This document shows positions 6,944 through 15,492 of a stretch of DNA of 64,000 bases, one piece after another. The notes beneath the pieces are model-generated. The model saw nothing but the letters and a program-made list of their open reading frames with translations, did not search any database and had not been told where the DNA came from. Both the position numbers and the translations under genes were made by a program. The DNA is from Methylophaga sp. GTDB taxonomy: Bacteria > Pseudomonadota > Gammaproteobacteria > Nitrosococcales > Methylophagaceae. Position 1 is the stretch's first letter, and each line of letters starts with the position of its first letter. Location: the NCBI GenBank assembly GCA_002733715.2, contig NVWQ02000053.1, forward strand, positions 124,001 to 188,000. The letters run 5' to 3'.

Positions 6944-9869
6944 CACTACGGATACGATAAAAATAAAACGGCTTGTTTTGGTTGATTCGGCAGGATTTTG
7001 TTTTATCGAAATTCCGATAGATCGGCATGCCATTTTGTTAGGGAAAGGCAATATTGGAAAATCGAGTTTACTTAATTCACTACGATTATTTTTATTGCCA
7101 GAAAACAACTTTAATAAAAGTCGAATTAAATTTGCTTTTAGAGAACCTAAAAAGAATGACTATTACAGTAATAACGACAGTTATAGGCATTATTTCCCTA
7201 GTACACGAAGCTTTTTAATTTTAGAAAGTGAAAATGAGGCAGGAACGCATTGCCAGATCTTATATCGAACTAATAATTTAGGCTATGGCCGTATTTTCAC
7301 GCCTTTTTCTTTCGATAAAATCCGCCATTTTTTTTGGAATGGAACAGGCGGCAATGACGATGGTATTGGTGTTGCAGTAGCAGAATTGTCTATTGCTCAT
7401 ATCAAAGAAAGCTTGAAAAAATTATCTTCTAAAACAGAAATAATCAGTGATGCAAACAAATTGCGCCATACGCTTTATGCCGAACCAAATGAACTGCTTG
7501 ATAGCGATAGTACACGCTATTGTTTAGTACCGTTACATAAGGTAAATGATGATAATGTCGAGTCATTACGGGCATTGATCTTGTTATTATTTGAGATGGA
7601 TTCAAGTGCGGAGTCTATGGCTCAGGCATTGGCGAATATCATTGAATCGGGCAAAAAAACCACAGATGATATTTTAGACTTTAATATTGAGGCTTTTTTA
7701 GCAAAACATGATGATTTAAAAAAACAGCAGAGCCATATTGTTGAATTACGCAATTTACAGCCTGAATTTAACCGCTTATCAAAAGATCATGACAATTACG
7801 TTAAATTGAGTGAAGCCGACAAAAGGTATATCACGCTTACTAAGTCATTATTAATTCAAGAAAAACTATTTAAACAAGTAGCATTAGATAGTCAGAATAA
7901 ATTTAATCAAGAAGAGCAATCGAGGATAAAGCATAAAGGTGAATTACAGCAGATTAGTGATGAATTGATTGGCGAGCGAAGGGCATTAAGAGATAGTAAG
8001 ATGCGAAGAGGAGCCCAAGATGAAATACTCGCGAAGGTAAAAGTTTTGCGGGCTCAGTATCATGATCCTAATTACAGTTTGGATGAAATAAAAGCTGATT
8101 TACAACAAGATGTTGAGCAGATAACGGAAGAATTATCTGCTTTGCAAAATGCAGAAGATAATCTGAAGTTACAAAATACACTTGAAGAAAAAATAAAAAA
8201 AGTTAAGGCAGAAATATTACAAATTGGACAATCCTTAGAAAATAAAGAATTTCAACTGTTTGAACAGCTATCTGAGCAAGCTGGCATTATATTGTCGACG
8301 ATAAATAAAAATCTAATGATGGCCAATCCACATAGAAAAATAACAGAGCAAGAACGGTTGGGAATCGATAACTTTACTGCTTTATTTGAAGATGATGGCG
8401 AAGCAATTAAGTGGTTTGATCAGGCACTGCCTAAACACACTCTTGATGTAGGTGAAGATCTACAAAAGAAACTAGCAAATGCTCAAGCCAATCTTAATGA
8501 TTATGAAAAAACATATAAAAATATCAGTGTTGAAAAGGATGCCATTAGCCAGAAAAAAGAAATAGAAAAGCTTAAAAAGAAACGTGCAGCATCGGAAAAC
8601 GATATAAGCAGTCTTGATAACTATCCTAATCTTACCATTATTAAGCAAGAAGAAAACAATAGCGCTCAATACCAAATAACGATTGATAAGTTGGGTGTTA
8701 AGGAACAAAAATCCCAAATCTTGTTTGAACAATCAAAAACGAAGTTGGTGCAATTAAAAAATAGCCGAGATGAAAAAAATAGAGCGGTAGGTGATTTAAA
8801 TAGACTTAAACAGACATTAAATAGATTGGAAATGCATTACCCTAGATTAAAAGCATTCACTATGGATGAATTTAAGCCTGAGCAGGCCGTGACGGTAAGC
8901 GAAGAAGAGGTTGAACAGCTTGAAAATGACTTACGTGAGTTTGATCGTTTAAGGAATCATATTAAATCAGAATTGAAAGACCTGCATCGCCGTGACTTTA
9001 TCAATGAAGCAGAACTTCTTTCTCAATCACCCAATGATCAGGTAATTGAAAGAGGACTTAATCAATTACATGATACGTTTACCGATTTAGATAATATTGA
9101 AAAAGCGTATAACGATTATTTACATAGCCATAATGAATCGGTTGCCAGTTATGCCAAAGTATTACGTGACAATTATGAAATTATTCACCGTTTTGAAGCA
9201 AGTATTAATCGAGAGCTAAGTTCGGTTACGATTAATGACTTAACGGAGATTAAAGCTACAATTGCAGTGCACCCTAAATTTAGACACTTGGTCGATGAGA
9301 TAAATAAGCTGGATGAATATAGTGATGACATGTTATCTGACCAGTTTTATGAACGACTAAAAGTGTTTGTCGAGACCTTTTTTAAAGAGGGTGATGCTAA
9401 ATTGACCATGGATAAAATCATCACCAATCTAGAATATAAAACTAAAAAACAACAAGATGACACCATGCAAGATAAATCTCAGTCGATGTCTACAACAGTA
9501 TTGATTAATGTAGAGTTGGTTAAGATTTTGCTGAAACGCGTTATCCCAACAGGGATCCGGCTAGAAATGCCACTTATCTTTGATGAGGCGGCAGATATTA
9601 ATATTGACCAGTTTGACTGGATTTTGCCTAATTTAACCCAAGCAGGGTTTAGCCTGTTTGCAGCAGCAACACATAGCGTTAGTACTGAACTAATACATAA
9701 AATAGGCGTTTATTTTTCTATTGATGAAATGACGACCAGTCAACCTTACGATAACAAACGGACATTGGTATATTGGAATGGTGGCGAGGGCTTTGAACCA
9801 TTAGATTCTGATAATTTGATGGATCTGGTTTTGGCTGATCAAACGGATTGGGTTAATCAAGATGAGTAA
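6936..9869 (+). CDS. SMC-like ATPase, JetC/MksB-like
   Basis: About 977 residues from ATG 6936, preferred over TTG 6924 because GGAGAG at 6926-6931 gives a proper ribosome site. The N-terminal Walker A is unusual, GKGNIGKSS at about 36-44, where SMC proteins normally have GPNGSGKS. About 250 to 900 is largely Lys/Glu/Gln-rich coiled coil. The C-terminal head has LEMPLIFDEAADINIDQFDW as Walker B, preceded by KSQSMSTTVLINVELV where an ABC signature should be (clearly degenerate), then FAAATHS. Size and layout fit the short SMC proteins of Wadjet/Mks systems rather than MukB (about 1480) or canonical SMC. It overlaps both neighbours by 8 bases. Expected role: ATP-driven DNA loop extrusion with the next two gene products. 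Confidence 0.8.
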   Translation: MSSTTDTIKIKRLVLVDSAGFCFIEIPIDRHAILLGKGNIGKSSLLNSLRLFLLPENNFNKSRIKFAFREPKKNDYYSNNDSYRHYFPSTRSFLILESENEAGTHCQILYRTNNLGYGRIFTPFSFDKIRHFFWNGTGGNDDGIGVAVAELSIAHIKESLKKLSSKTEIISDANKLRHTLYAEPNELLDSDSTRYCLVPLHKVNDDNVESLRALILLLFEMDSSAESMAQALANIIESGKKTTDDILDFNIEAFLAKHDDLKKQQSHIVELRNLQPEFNRLSKDHDNYVKLSEADKRYITLTKSLLIQEKLFKQVALDSQNKFNQEEQSRIKHKGELQQISDELIGERRALRDSKMRRGAQDEILAKVKVLRAQYHDPNYSLDEIKADLQQDVEQITEELSALQNAEDNLKLQNTLEEKIKKVKAEILQIGQSLENKEFQLFEQLSEQAGIILSTINKNLMMANPHRKITEQERLGIDNFTALFEDDGEAIKWFDQALPKHTLDVGEDLQKKLANAQANLNDYEKTYKNISVEKDAISQKKEIEKLKKKRAASENDISSLDNYPNLTIIKQEENNSAQYQITIDKLGVKEQKSQILFEQSKTKLVQLKNSRDEKNRAVGDLNRLKQTLNRLEMHYPRLKAFTMDEFKPEQAVTVSEEEVEQLENDLREFDRLRNHIKSELKDLHRRDFINEAELLSQSPNDQVIERGLNQLHDTFTDLDNIEKAYNDYLHSHNESVASYAKVLRDNYEIIHRFEASINRELSSVTINDLTEIKATIAVHPKFRHLVDEINKLDEYSDDMLSDQFYERLKVFVETFFKEGDAKLTMDKIITNLEYKTKKQQDDTMQDKSQSMSTTVLINVELVKILLKRVIPTGIRLEMPLIFDEAADINIDQFDWILPNLTQAGFSLFAAATHSVSTELIHKIGVYFSIDEMTTSQPYDNKRTLVYWNGGEGFEPLDSDNLMDLVLADQTDWVNQDE

Positions 9870-11274
9870 GAAGTTTAATACTCACACAACGGTAAAAGTG
9901 TTGTTTGAACATTCTGCGGTGATGTTTGATTGTATTGAACAGATGGATTTGCAAGGTGAGATGTTTATTCGTGAGTCTCAATTTATCAACCGATTAAGAC
10001 GCTATCTAAAAATAACGCCTAAAGAGCAGCAACAGCGACTTAGGGTTGCATTTAAAATTGAAAATTTATTTCAATGTCAGATCATTGCTGATGTGAGTGC
10101 TATTGATGGTGACCGCCATCTGATCTTTCAAGATGAAGTTATTAGCCTATTTCGTCTTTGTAAAGCCTCTCTTCACCAAGAGTTAACCGATTCTCGACTG
10201 CGTAGTCATTTAGAAAGCTTGCGTTCAGTTAAACAGCGCTTGGATGAGTTAATTGTGTTTGATGAGAAGGATCCTAATTACACCGAAATAAAGGATGATT
10301 TGCTTAAGCAGCTTAGTGATATTTATGGCTTATTAAGAAAAAATATTTCATCAATGGAGCGGATGAATCAAGAATTAGAAGATATGACGGCTCAAGCAAG
10401 TCGACAAACAGAGGGTTTTAGTGATTATCGGCAGGCAATGTTTGATCGTGTTAGTCATATTTATGAGCGAAGAATCAAACCCACATTATCATTTTTGAAT
10501 GAGACAATACGGCTTAATGATGGGGCTAATCTATTTTCAATTATTACTGATTGCAAAGAGATGATGGATGGGCGCGGACAGCCTAATACTGCACAGCAAA
10601 TATTCTTATTTTCAATCAGCTTAACAAATATAGCAAAGCCAATTAACCGCTTATCTGATGAAGTTGAGCGGTTCTTGAAAAAAACACGACAAGGGATCTT
10701 AGAATCGAATGCGATGGAAGCGGCATATCAGGCTTTGTTAACGAGTCATCAGCAAACCCAAACTGAAAATATGACTAGAAAATATATGGAAAAAAGCTGG
10801 GCAAAGCAGACACGATTTGTCATTGGTCTAAAGCAACAAAACCGCCCCAAGACTTACCGACTAGGCCGTTCGGCATCTTATATTGATAATTTTCATAATG
10901 AGGTGGCATTGCGGCTTGATGATCTTAGCTTGTTTAAACTGATGTTACCTGAACAAGGCCAAGCAACAAAACAAGGCTCAAGTAAGCAAAGAATGTTGCG
11001 AGCAGAGTCTATATATACATTTCTTTCCAATATGACATTTCGGGAAACCAATGATTTTACCGTTATGATGCACTACCGAATAGAACCTTATTTTGATGAT
11101 TATCTATTTACTGATTTATTAACCGCTATTTTTCATTTGTCTTATCAGTATAAAAAAGAAAAATCAGGGTTTAATTTAGTGACCAGTAATAAAAGAAAAC
11201 AGATCCAATATGGTGATGAGGCCTATATTTATCGAATACAAAGATTAGAGCTGGCGGAGAATAATAATGAGTAA
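9862..11274 (+). CDS. Probable kleisin subunit, JetA/MksF-like
   Basis: A 470-residue, mostly helical soluble protein. The N terminus (about 1-110) is compatible with a winged-helix region. The middle (about 120-200) is a predicted coiled coil with SSMERMNQELEDMTAQAS, followed by a helical bundle (HIYERRIKPTLSFLNETI). I recognise no catalytic motif. Position, size and helical content fit the kleisin that bridges the SMC heads in Jet/Mks complexes. It starts inside the SMC gene (overlap ATGAGTAA) and overlaps the next gene in the same way. The assignment rests mainly on operon logic and composition; a remote-homology search would be decisive. Confidence 0.55.
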   Translation: MSKKFNTHTTVKVLFEHSAVMFDCIEQMDLQGEMFIRESQFINRLRRYLKITPKEQQQRLRVAFKIENLFQCQIIADVSAIDGDRHLIFQDEVISLFRLCKASLHQELTDSRLRSHLESLRSVKQRLDELIVFDEKDPNYTEIKDDLLKQLSDIYGLLRKNISSMERMNQELEDMTAQASRQTEGFSDYRQAMFDRVSHIYERRIKPTLSFLNETIRLNDGANLFSIITDCKEMMDGRGQPNTAQQIFLFSISLTNIAKPINRLSDEVERFLKKTRQGILESNAMEAAYQALLTSHQQTQTENMTRKYMEKSWAKQTRFVIGLKQQNRPKTYRLGRSASYIDNFHNEVALRLDDLSLFKLMLPEQGQATKQGSSKQRMLRAESIYTFLSNMTFRETNDFTVMMHYRIEPYFDDYLFTDLLTAIFHLSYQYKKEKSGFNLVTSNKRKQIQYGDEAYIYRIQRLELAENNNE

Positions 11275-11863
11275 TATCAATGATTTTGATTTGATCAAAA
11301 TAGCAGATAGCACATCAATTTATCGTGAGTTTGCTGCGGGAAAGATTGTTCCTAAACAGCTTTATCATGATTTAAGATCTGAGATGATAGATAATTCAAA
11401 TTACACCTTACTCTTTAAACATCAATCTCATTTTTACCAACTCTATCAATATATTGGTTTTGAGCTGGTTTTGGATGAATCGGGTGAGTTTTTCTATATT
11501 AAAGATGCTCAAGATCTTGATAATAATGAAGCAGATGAAAACGCATTTAAAGTGCAGGTTATTTTAATGTTATTGGGGCGGTATTATGCTCGGTCAGGGC
11601 GTGATCTTGAAAATATAGGAAGCATTGCTCTAGGCATCAATGCTGATGATTTAAAAGCCTTATCTCAGAATGATGAATATACTGACATACTCACCACTGC
11701 AAAGTTATCAGGCGGTTGGGAGAAAGCAATGGATTTTTTAAGTTTCAGAAACTTTGCTCACAAAACAGGAGCAGATCGCTATTTTCTTAATTTAGCCGGC
11801 ATGTCATTTTTGTATAAATTAGTCGATGAATATAAAAATAGTGTGTCAGATAATGCAGAATAA
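11267..11863 (+). CDS. Probable kite subunit, JetB/MksE-like
   Basis: A 198-residue protein, acidic and helical, with FKVQVILMLLGRYYARSGRDLENIGSI in the middle and FLNLAGMSFLYKLVDEY at the end. The length matches the small tandem winged-helix (kite) subunits MksE/JetB, which bind the kleisin. It begins inside the kleisin gene through an ATGAGTAA overlap. Its TAA stop overlaps the recB ATG by one base (TAATG), so recB translation is tied to this gene. Family assignment is inferred from size, gene order and partners rather than from a recognised motif. Confidence 0.5.
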   Translation: MSNINDFDLIKIADSTSIYREFAAGKIVPKQLYHDLRSEMIDNSNYTLLFKHQSHFYQLYQYIGFELVLDESGEFFYIKDAQDLDNNEADENAFKVQVILMLLGRYYARSGRDLENIGSIALGINADDLKALSQNDEYTDILTTAKLSGGWEKAMDFLSFRNFAHKTGADRYFLNLAGMSFLYKLVDEYKNSVSDNAE

Positions 11864-14800
11864 TGTTGTTTGATGTTAATACGGTTGCACTACAAGACCT
11901 TAATATCATTGAGGCCAGTGCCGGCACGGGGAAAACTTATACCCTAGCTGAACTTTATCTACGCTTAATATTAGAAAAAGACTTAACAGTTGATCAGATT
12001 TTGGTGGTGACTTATACCCGTGCAGCAACGGAAGAGTTACGCGAGCGCCTACGCCAAAAACTAGTAGATGCACGGGATGAAAGGTCGAGTGATGATACAG
12101 AAGAACGATTAGAACAAGCGAAACTTAATCTAGCTATTCAAAGCTTTGATGAAGCTGCTATTTTCACTATTCATGGTTTTTGCCAGCGTGTATTGGGCGA
12201 CTATGCTTTTGAAAGTGGCCTACGTTTTGAATTAGACCTTATCGGTGATGATAATGAGTTATTGCAAACTGTAGCAGATGATTTTTGGCGAAAAAAAATT
12301 ACCATTGCAGATAAAGATTTTGTGGCGTATTTATTGTCTAAAAATGAAAGCATTGAAAGCTTATTGCAGTCAGTACGAAGCCTTATTAGCAAGCCTTATT
12401 TAAATCTTGTCGATGTGCCAGAAGTAGATGTTGTAAAATATAGTCAACAGGCACAGGGTCAATTTGAACGTGTTAAGAAGCAATGGTTAGTCCAACGCGA
12501 GGAAGTAATTTCCACACTACAAAATAAAGCATTATTAAATGGCAATAAATATCGCACGGCGAGCGTTGAAAAGTGGCTGTCATTGTTGGCTGAGCTATAT
12601 GAGAAAGAGAGCCTGCCAGCAACTTTGTTTGAAGGTTTTGAGCGATTCACACCAGCAAAACTAGAAGATGCATTGAAAAAAGGTCAGCAATTACCCGAGC
12701 TGGAATTTTGGTTAGAATGTGAGCTATTGTTAGAGCAATTCAATCAATTGCAACACGCTAAAGAATTGCAACTTCAGAGCCTGCGTCTGCAATTATTAAA
12801 CTATTTACGCGAAACAGTGCCGCAACGAAAGCAGCAACAAAGCGTATTGTCATACGATGACTTATTGTTGAATTTAGAAACAGCTCTTGCCGGCTCACGT
12901 GGTGATTGGTTGGTGGAAAAGTTACGAGATCAATATCAAGCCGCCTTGATTGATGAATTTCAAGATACTGATCCTATTCAATATGCTAGTTTTAGCCGAA
13001 TTTTTGCTGATAGTGGTTTGCCTACATTTTTGGTTGGTGATCCCAAGCAAGCGATTTATAGCTTTCGTGGTGCAGATATTTTCACTTATCTAAAGGCGAA
13101 ATTAAAAGCTGACCACGAGCATACCCTCACCACAAACTGGCGTTCTCACCCTGATTTAGTGTCCGCGGTGAATACTGTTTTTAGTCGGAAAACAAAGCCG
13201 TTTATTTATCAGGATATTCCCTTTCATCCGGTTGATGCTGAGCGTCCTAAACAGCAGATATTGCACATTAAAGGGGATAACTCATCTGCTTTAAATATTT
13301 TATGGGCCAAAAGTGACAAGTCACTGACTAAAGGTGAGTTGACGGTTATGGCTGCCAATGCAACGGCCGATGAAATTGCTCAATTATTAACCCTTTCTCA
13401 ACAGGATGAAGCGACATTATTAGATGATAAAACAAAACAATTAGTGGCGGTGACGGGCGGAGATATTGCGGTATTAGTGCGTAATCATCGGCAAGCCTAT
13501 GCTATTCAAACCTGTTTGCAACGACGAGGCATCAATAGCGTTCAACAGGGCCGAGAAAATGTGTTTTTATCAAGCGAAGCCCTAATGTTGCAACGTGTTT
13601 TATTGGCAGTAGCAGAGCCAAATAATGAATCGCGCATTAAAGCGGCTTTAACAACAAGTTTGTGGGGGCTAGATGCAAACGCGTTGTATCAGTTGCAACA
13701 AGATGAAGCGCTGTGGTTGAACCAACTTAATGTGTTTTATGATTTGCATCAGCTATGGCTAAAACATGGCTTTATGCGATTATTTAGGCATTTATTGATT
13801 ACAGCTTCAGTTGAGCAAAGATTATTAGCATTGCCTGATGGCGAACGACACTTAACTAATTTATTGCATTTGGCAGAACTAATCCAAGATTATTGCAGTA
13901 ATCATAGTGAAGGAATTGAAGCTGTTTTACACTGGCTATCTAATCACCGGCAATCAGAAAACAGTGGTGATGAGATGGCTCAATTACGACTTGAAAGTGA
14001 TGAGCAACTAGTCAAAATCATTACCATACATAAAAGCAAAGGTTTGGAATATCCTATCGTTTTTTGTCCGTTTTTATGGGATGCTAATTTACGATCAGCT
14101 AATGATAAGGTGATTACTTTTCATCAGGCTGAACAAGATAATCTTGCTAGTGTCGCATTTTCTGAGCCAGCATTAAGCCAAGCCGCTGAATCAGTGACCT
14201 TAGAAGAACGTGCTGAAGATTTACGCTTATTATATGTTGCTCTAACGCGTGCTAGAGAGCGTTGTGTTATTGTCTGGGCCGGCGTGAAAAATATTGAGCA
14301 ATCGGCGTTATTTAGCCTGTTACATTCACAGTTAGAAAAACCTACCAGCGAGGCAATGTCTATTGAACTTACCGAATTAGTCGAATCAAGTGGAGGCGCT
14401 ATTTCAGTTGAACCTTTACTTGTGGATGAGCTTATTTCTTATCAATCTAATGTTGATAATATTAGTCTATCGGCAAAAAAATTCAATGGTACGATTCAGC
14501 AACCTTGGCGAATTGGTAGCTTTAGTGCATTAACACGTGGCCATGATGCTGAGTTGCCAGATTATGATGCCAATGAAACGTCCTTGCAGGTGCAGGTAGA
14601 ACGCACTAATACATTAGATCGCTTTGGCTTCCCTCGAGGCGCGCAAGCTGGAACCTGCCTACACGCTATTTTTGAACTATGGGACTTCACTAGCCAAGAT
14701 GACGAGGCCCTGCAAGCATTAGTAGGCAAGACCTTATTGCAATATGGTTTTGACGAAAAATGGCTCACTACCGTCTGCCTGTGGGTGGGTGAAGTCGTGG

Positions 14801-15339
14801 CTACGCCAATGGGTGATGCCGCTATTAGGCTTGCAGATCTAAGCCATAACCAGCGGCTAGATGAATTAGAGTTTTATTTCCCGGTAGCTGATTTATCGGT
14901 TAAGCGTTTACAGCAAACATTATTGCCTTTGCTGGCAAAAGGTTCTGCACTAGCCGCTGTAATAAAGCGGTTAAGTTTCTATGATTTTACAGGGTTTATG
15001 AAGGGCTTTATCGATTTAGTATTTGAGCATCAAGGTAAATATTATGTGGTGGATTATAAGTCGAATCACTTAGGGAATAATGAAGCTGATTATCAAAATG
15101 AGTTGTTGATACAAGCGATGATATCGCATGATTATCCTTTGCAATATTTAATTTATAGCCTCGCATTGCATCGTTATTTAAAACTAAGAATTGCTGACTA
15201 TCAGCCAGGGAAACACCTTGGCGGTGTGTATTATTTGTTTATCCGAGGAATGAAAGCAGATTGGGGGCAGTCAGGTATTTATGCTGACAAGCTAGAGCTA
15301 TCAGTATTAGAAGCATTTGATGCCTATCTCGATGATTAA
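11863..15339 (+). CDS. recB: RecB, beta subunit of exodeoxyribonuclease V
   Basis: A 1158-residue RecB, close to the E. coli length (1180). Walker A is EASAGTGKTYTL (about 17-28). Other UvrD-type helicase motifs are TYTRAATEELRERL, AALIDEFQDTDPIQY, LVGDPKQAIYSFRGAD, IITIHKSKGLEYP and LLYVALTRARERC. The C-terminal nuclease domain has GFIDLVFEH and VVDYKSNHLG (about 1048-1070), the metal-binding D/DYK residues. RecB is the 3'-5' helicase and the nuclease of RecBCD. Its start overlaps the stop of the kite-like gene, so its translation depends on the inserted block. A hairpin repeat separates it from recD. Confidence 0.97.
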   Translation: MLFDVNTVALQDLNIIEASAGTGKTYTLAELYLRLILEKDLTVDQILVVTYTRAATEELRERLRQKLVDARDERSSDDTEERLEQAKLNLAIQSFDEAAIFTIHGFCQRVLGDYAFESGLRFELDLIGDDNELLQTVADDFWRKKITIADKDFVAYLLSKNESIESLLQSVRSLISKPYLNLVDVPEVDVVKYSQQAQGQFERVKKQWLVQREEVISTLQNKALLNGNKYRTASVEKWLSLLAELYEKESLPATLFEGFERFTPAKLEDALKKGQQLPELEFWLECELLLEQFNQLQHAKELQLQSLRLQLLNYLRETVPQRKQQQSVLSYDDLLLNLETALAGSRGDWLVEKLRDQYQAALIDEFQDTDPIQYASFSRIFADSGLPTFLVGDPKQAIYSFRGADIFTYLKAKLKADHEHTLTTNWRSHPDLVSAVNTVFSRKTKPFIYQDIPFHPVDAERPKQQILHIKGDNSSALNILWAKSDKSLTKGELTVMAANATADEIAQLLTLSQQDEATLLDDKTKQLVAVTGGDIAVLVRNHRQAYAIQTCLQRRGINSVQQGRENVFLSSEALMLQRVLLAVAEPNNESRIKAALTTSLWGLDANALYQLQQDEALWLNQLNVFYDLHQLWLKHGFMRLFRHLLITASVEQRLLALPDGERHLTNLLHLAELIQDYCSNHSEGIEAVLHWLSNHRQSENSGDEMAQLRLESDEQLVKIITIHKSKGLEYPIVFCPFLWDANLRSANDKVITFHQAEQDNLASVAFSEPALSQAAESVTLEERAEDLRLLYVALTRARERCVIVWAGVKNIEQSALFSLLHSQLEKPTSEAMSIELTELVESSGGAISVEPLLVDELISYQSNVDNISLSAKKFNGTIQQPWRIGSFSALTRGHDAELPDYDANETSLQVQVERTNTLDRFGFPRGAQAGTCLHAIFELWDFTSQDDEALQALVGKTLLQYGFDEKWLTTVCLWVGEVVATPMGDAAIRLADLSHNQRLDELEFYFPVADLSVKRLQQTLLPLLAKGSALAAVIKRLSFYDFTGFMKGFIDLVFEHQGKYYVVDYKSNHLGNNEADYQNELLIQAMISHDYPLQYLIYSLALHRYLKLRIADYQPGKHLGGVYYLFIRGMKADWGQSGIYADKLELSVLEAFDAYLDD

Positions 15340-15360
15340 AAAGAAAGCACACCCTTTTTC

Positions 15361-15438
15361 GTCATTCTCGCGAACGCGGAAATCCAACGATAGTGGCTAT
15401 AGATACAGCCCATGGATCCCCGCGTTCGCGAGAATGAC
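15361..15438. repeat. Nested-hairpin dispersed repeat, copy 1 (recB-recD gap)
   Basis: A perfect 19-base inverted repeat: GTCATTCTCGCGAACGCGG at 15361-15379 and its complement at 15420-15438. The 40-base spacer includes CCAACGATAGTGG and CCCATGGATCC. Relative to copies at 58.6 and 61.8 kb it is in the opposite orientation. In RNA it would form a very stable hairpin between recB and recD and could stabilise or attenuate the transcript. Confidence 0.85.
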
Positions 15439-15492
15439 AAAACTGGAAAAGTGTTGTTATGCATTTATAAACAGTTTTAGTGGGCAACTAGC

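Noticed and set aside
6146-11863. The module as a MukBEF condensin
   Set aside because: The SMC is far shorter than MukB, and a TOPRIM gene is present, which MukBEF lacks. Mks/Wadjet-type fits better.
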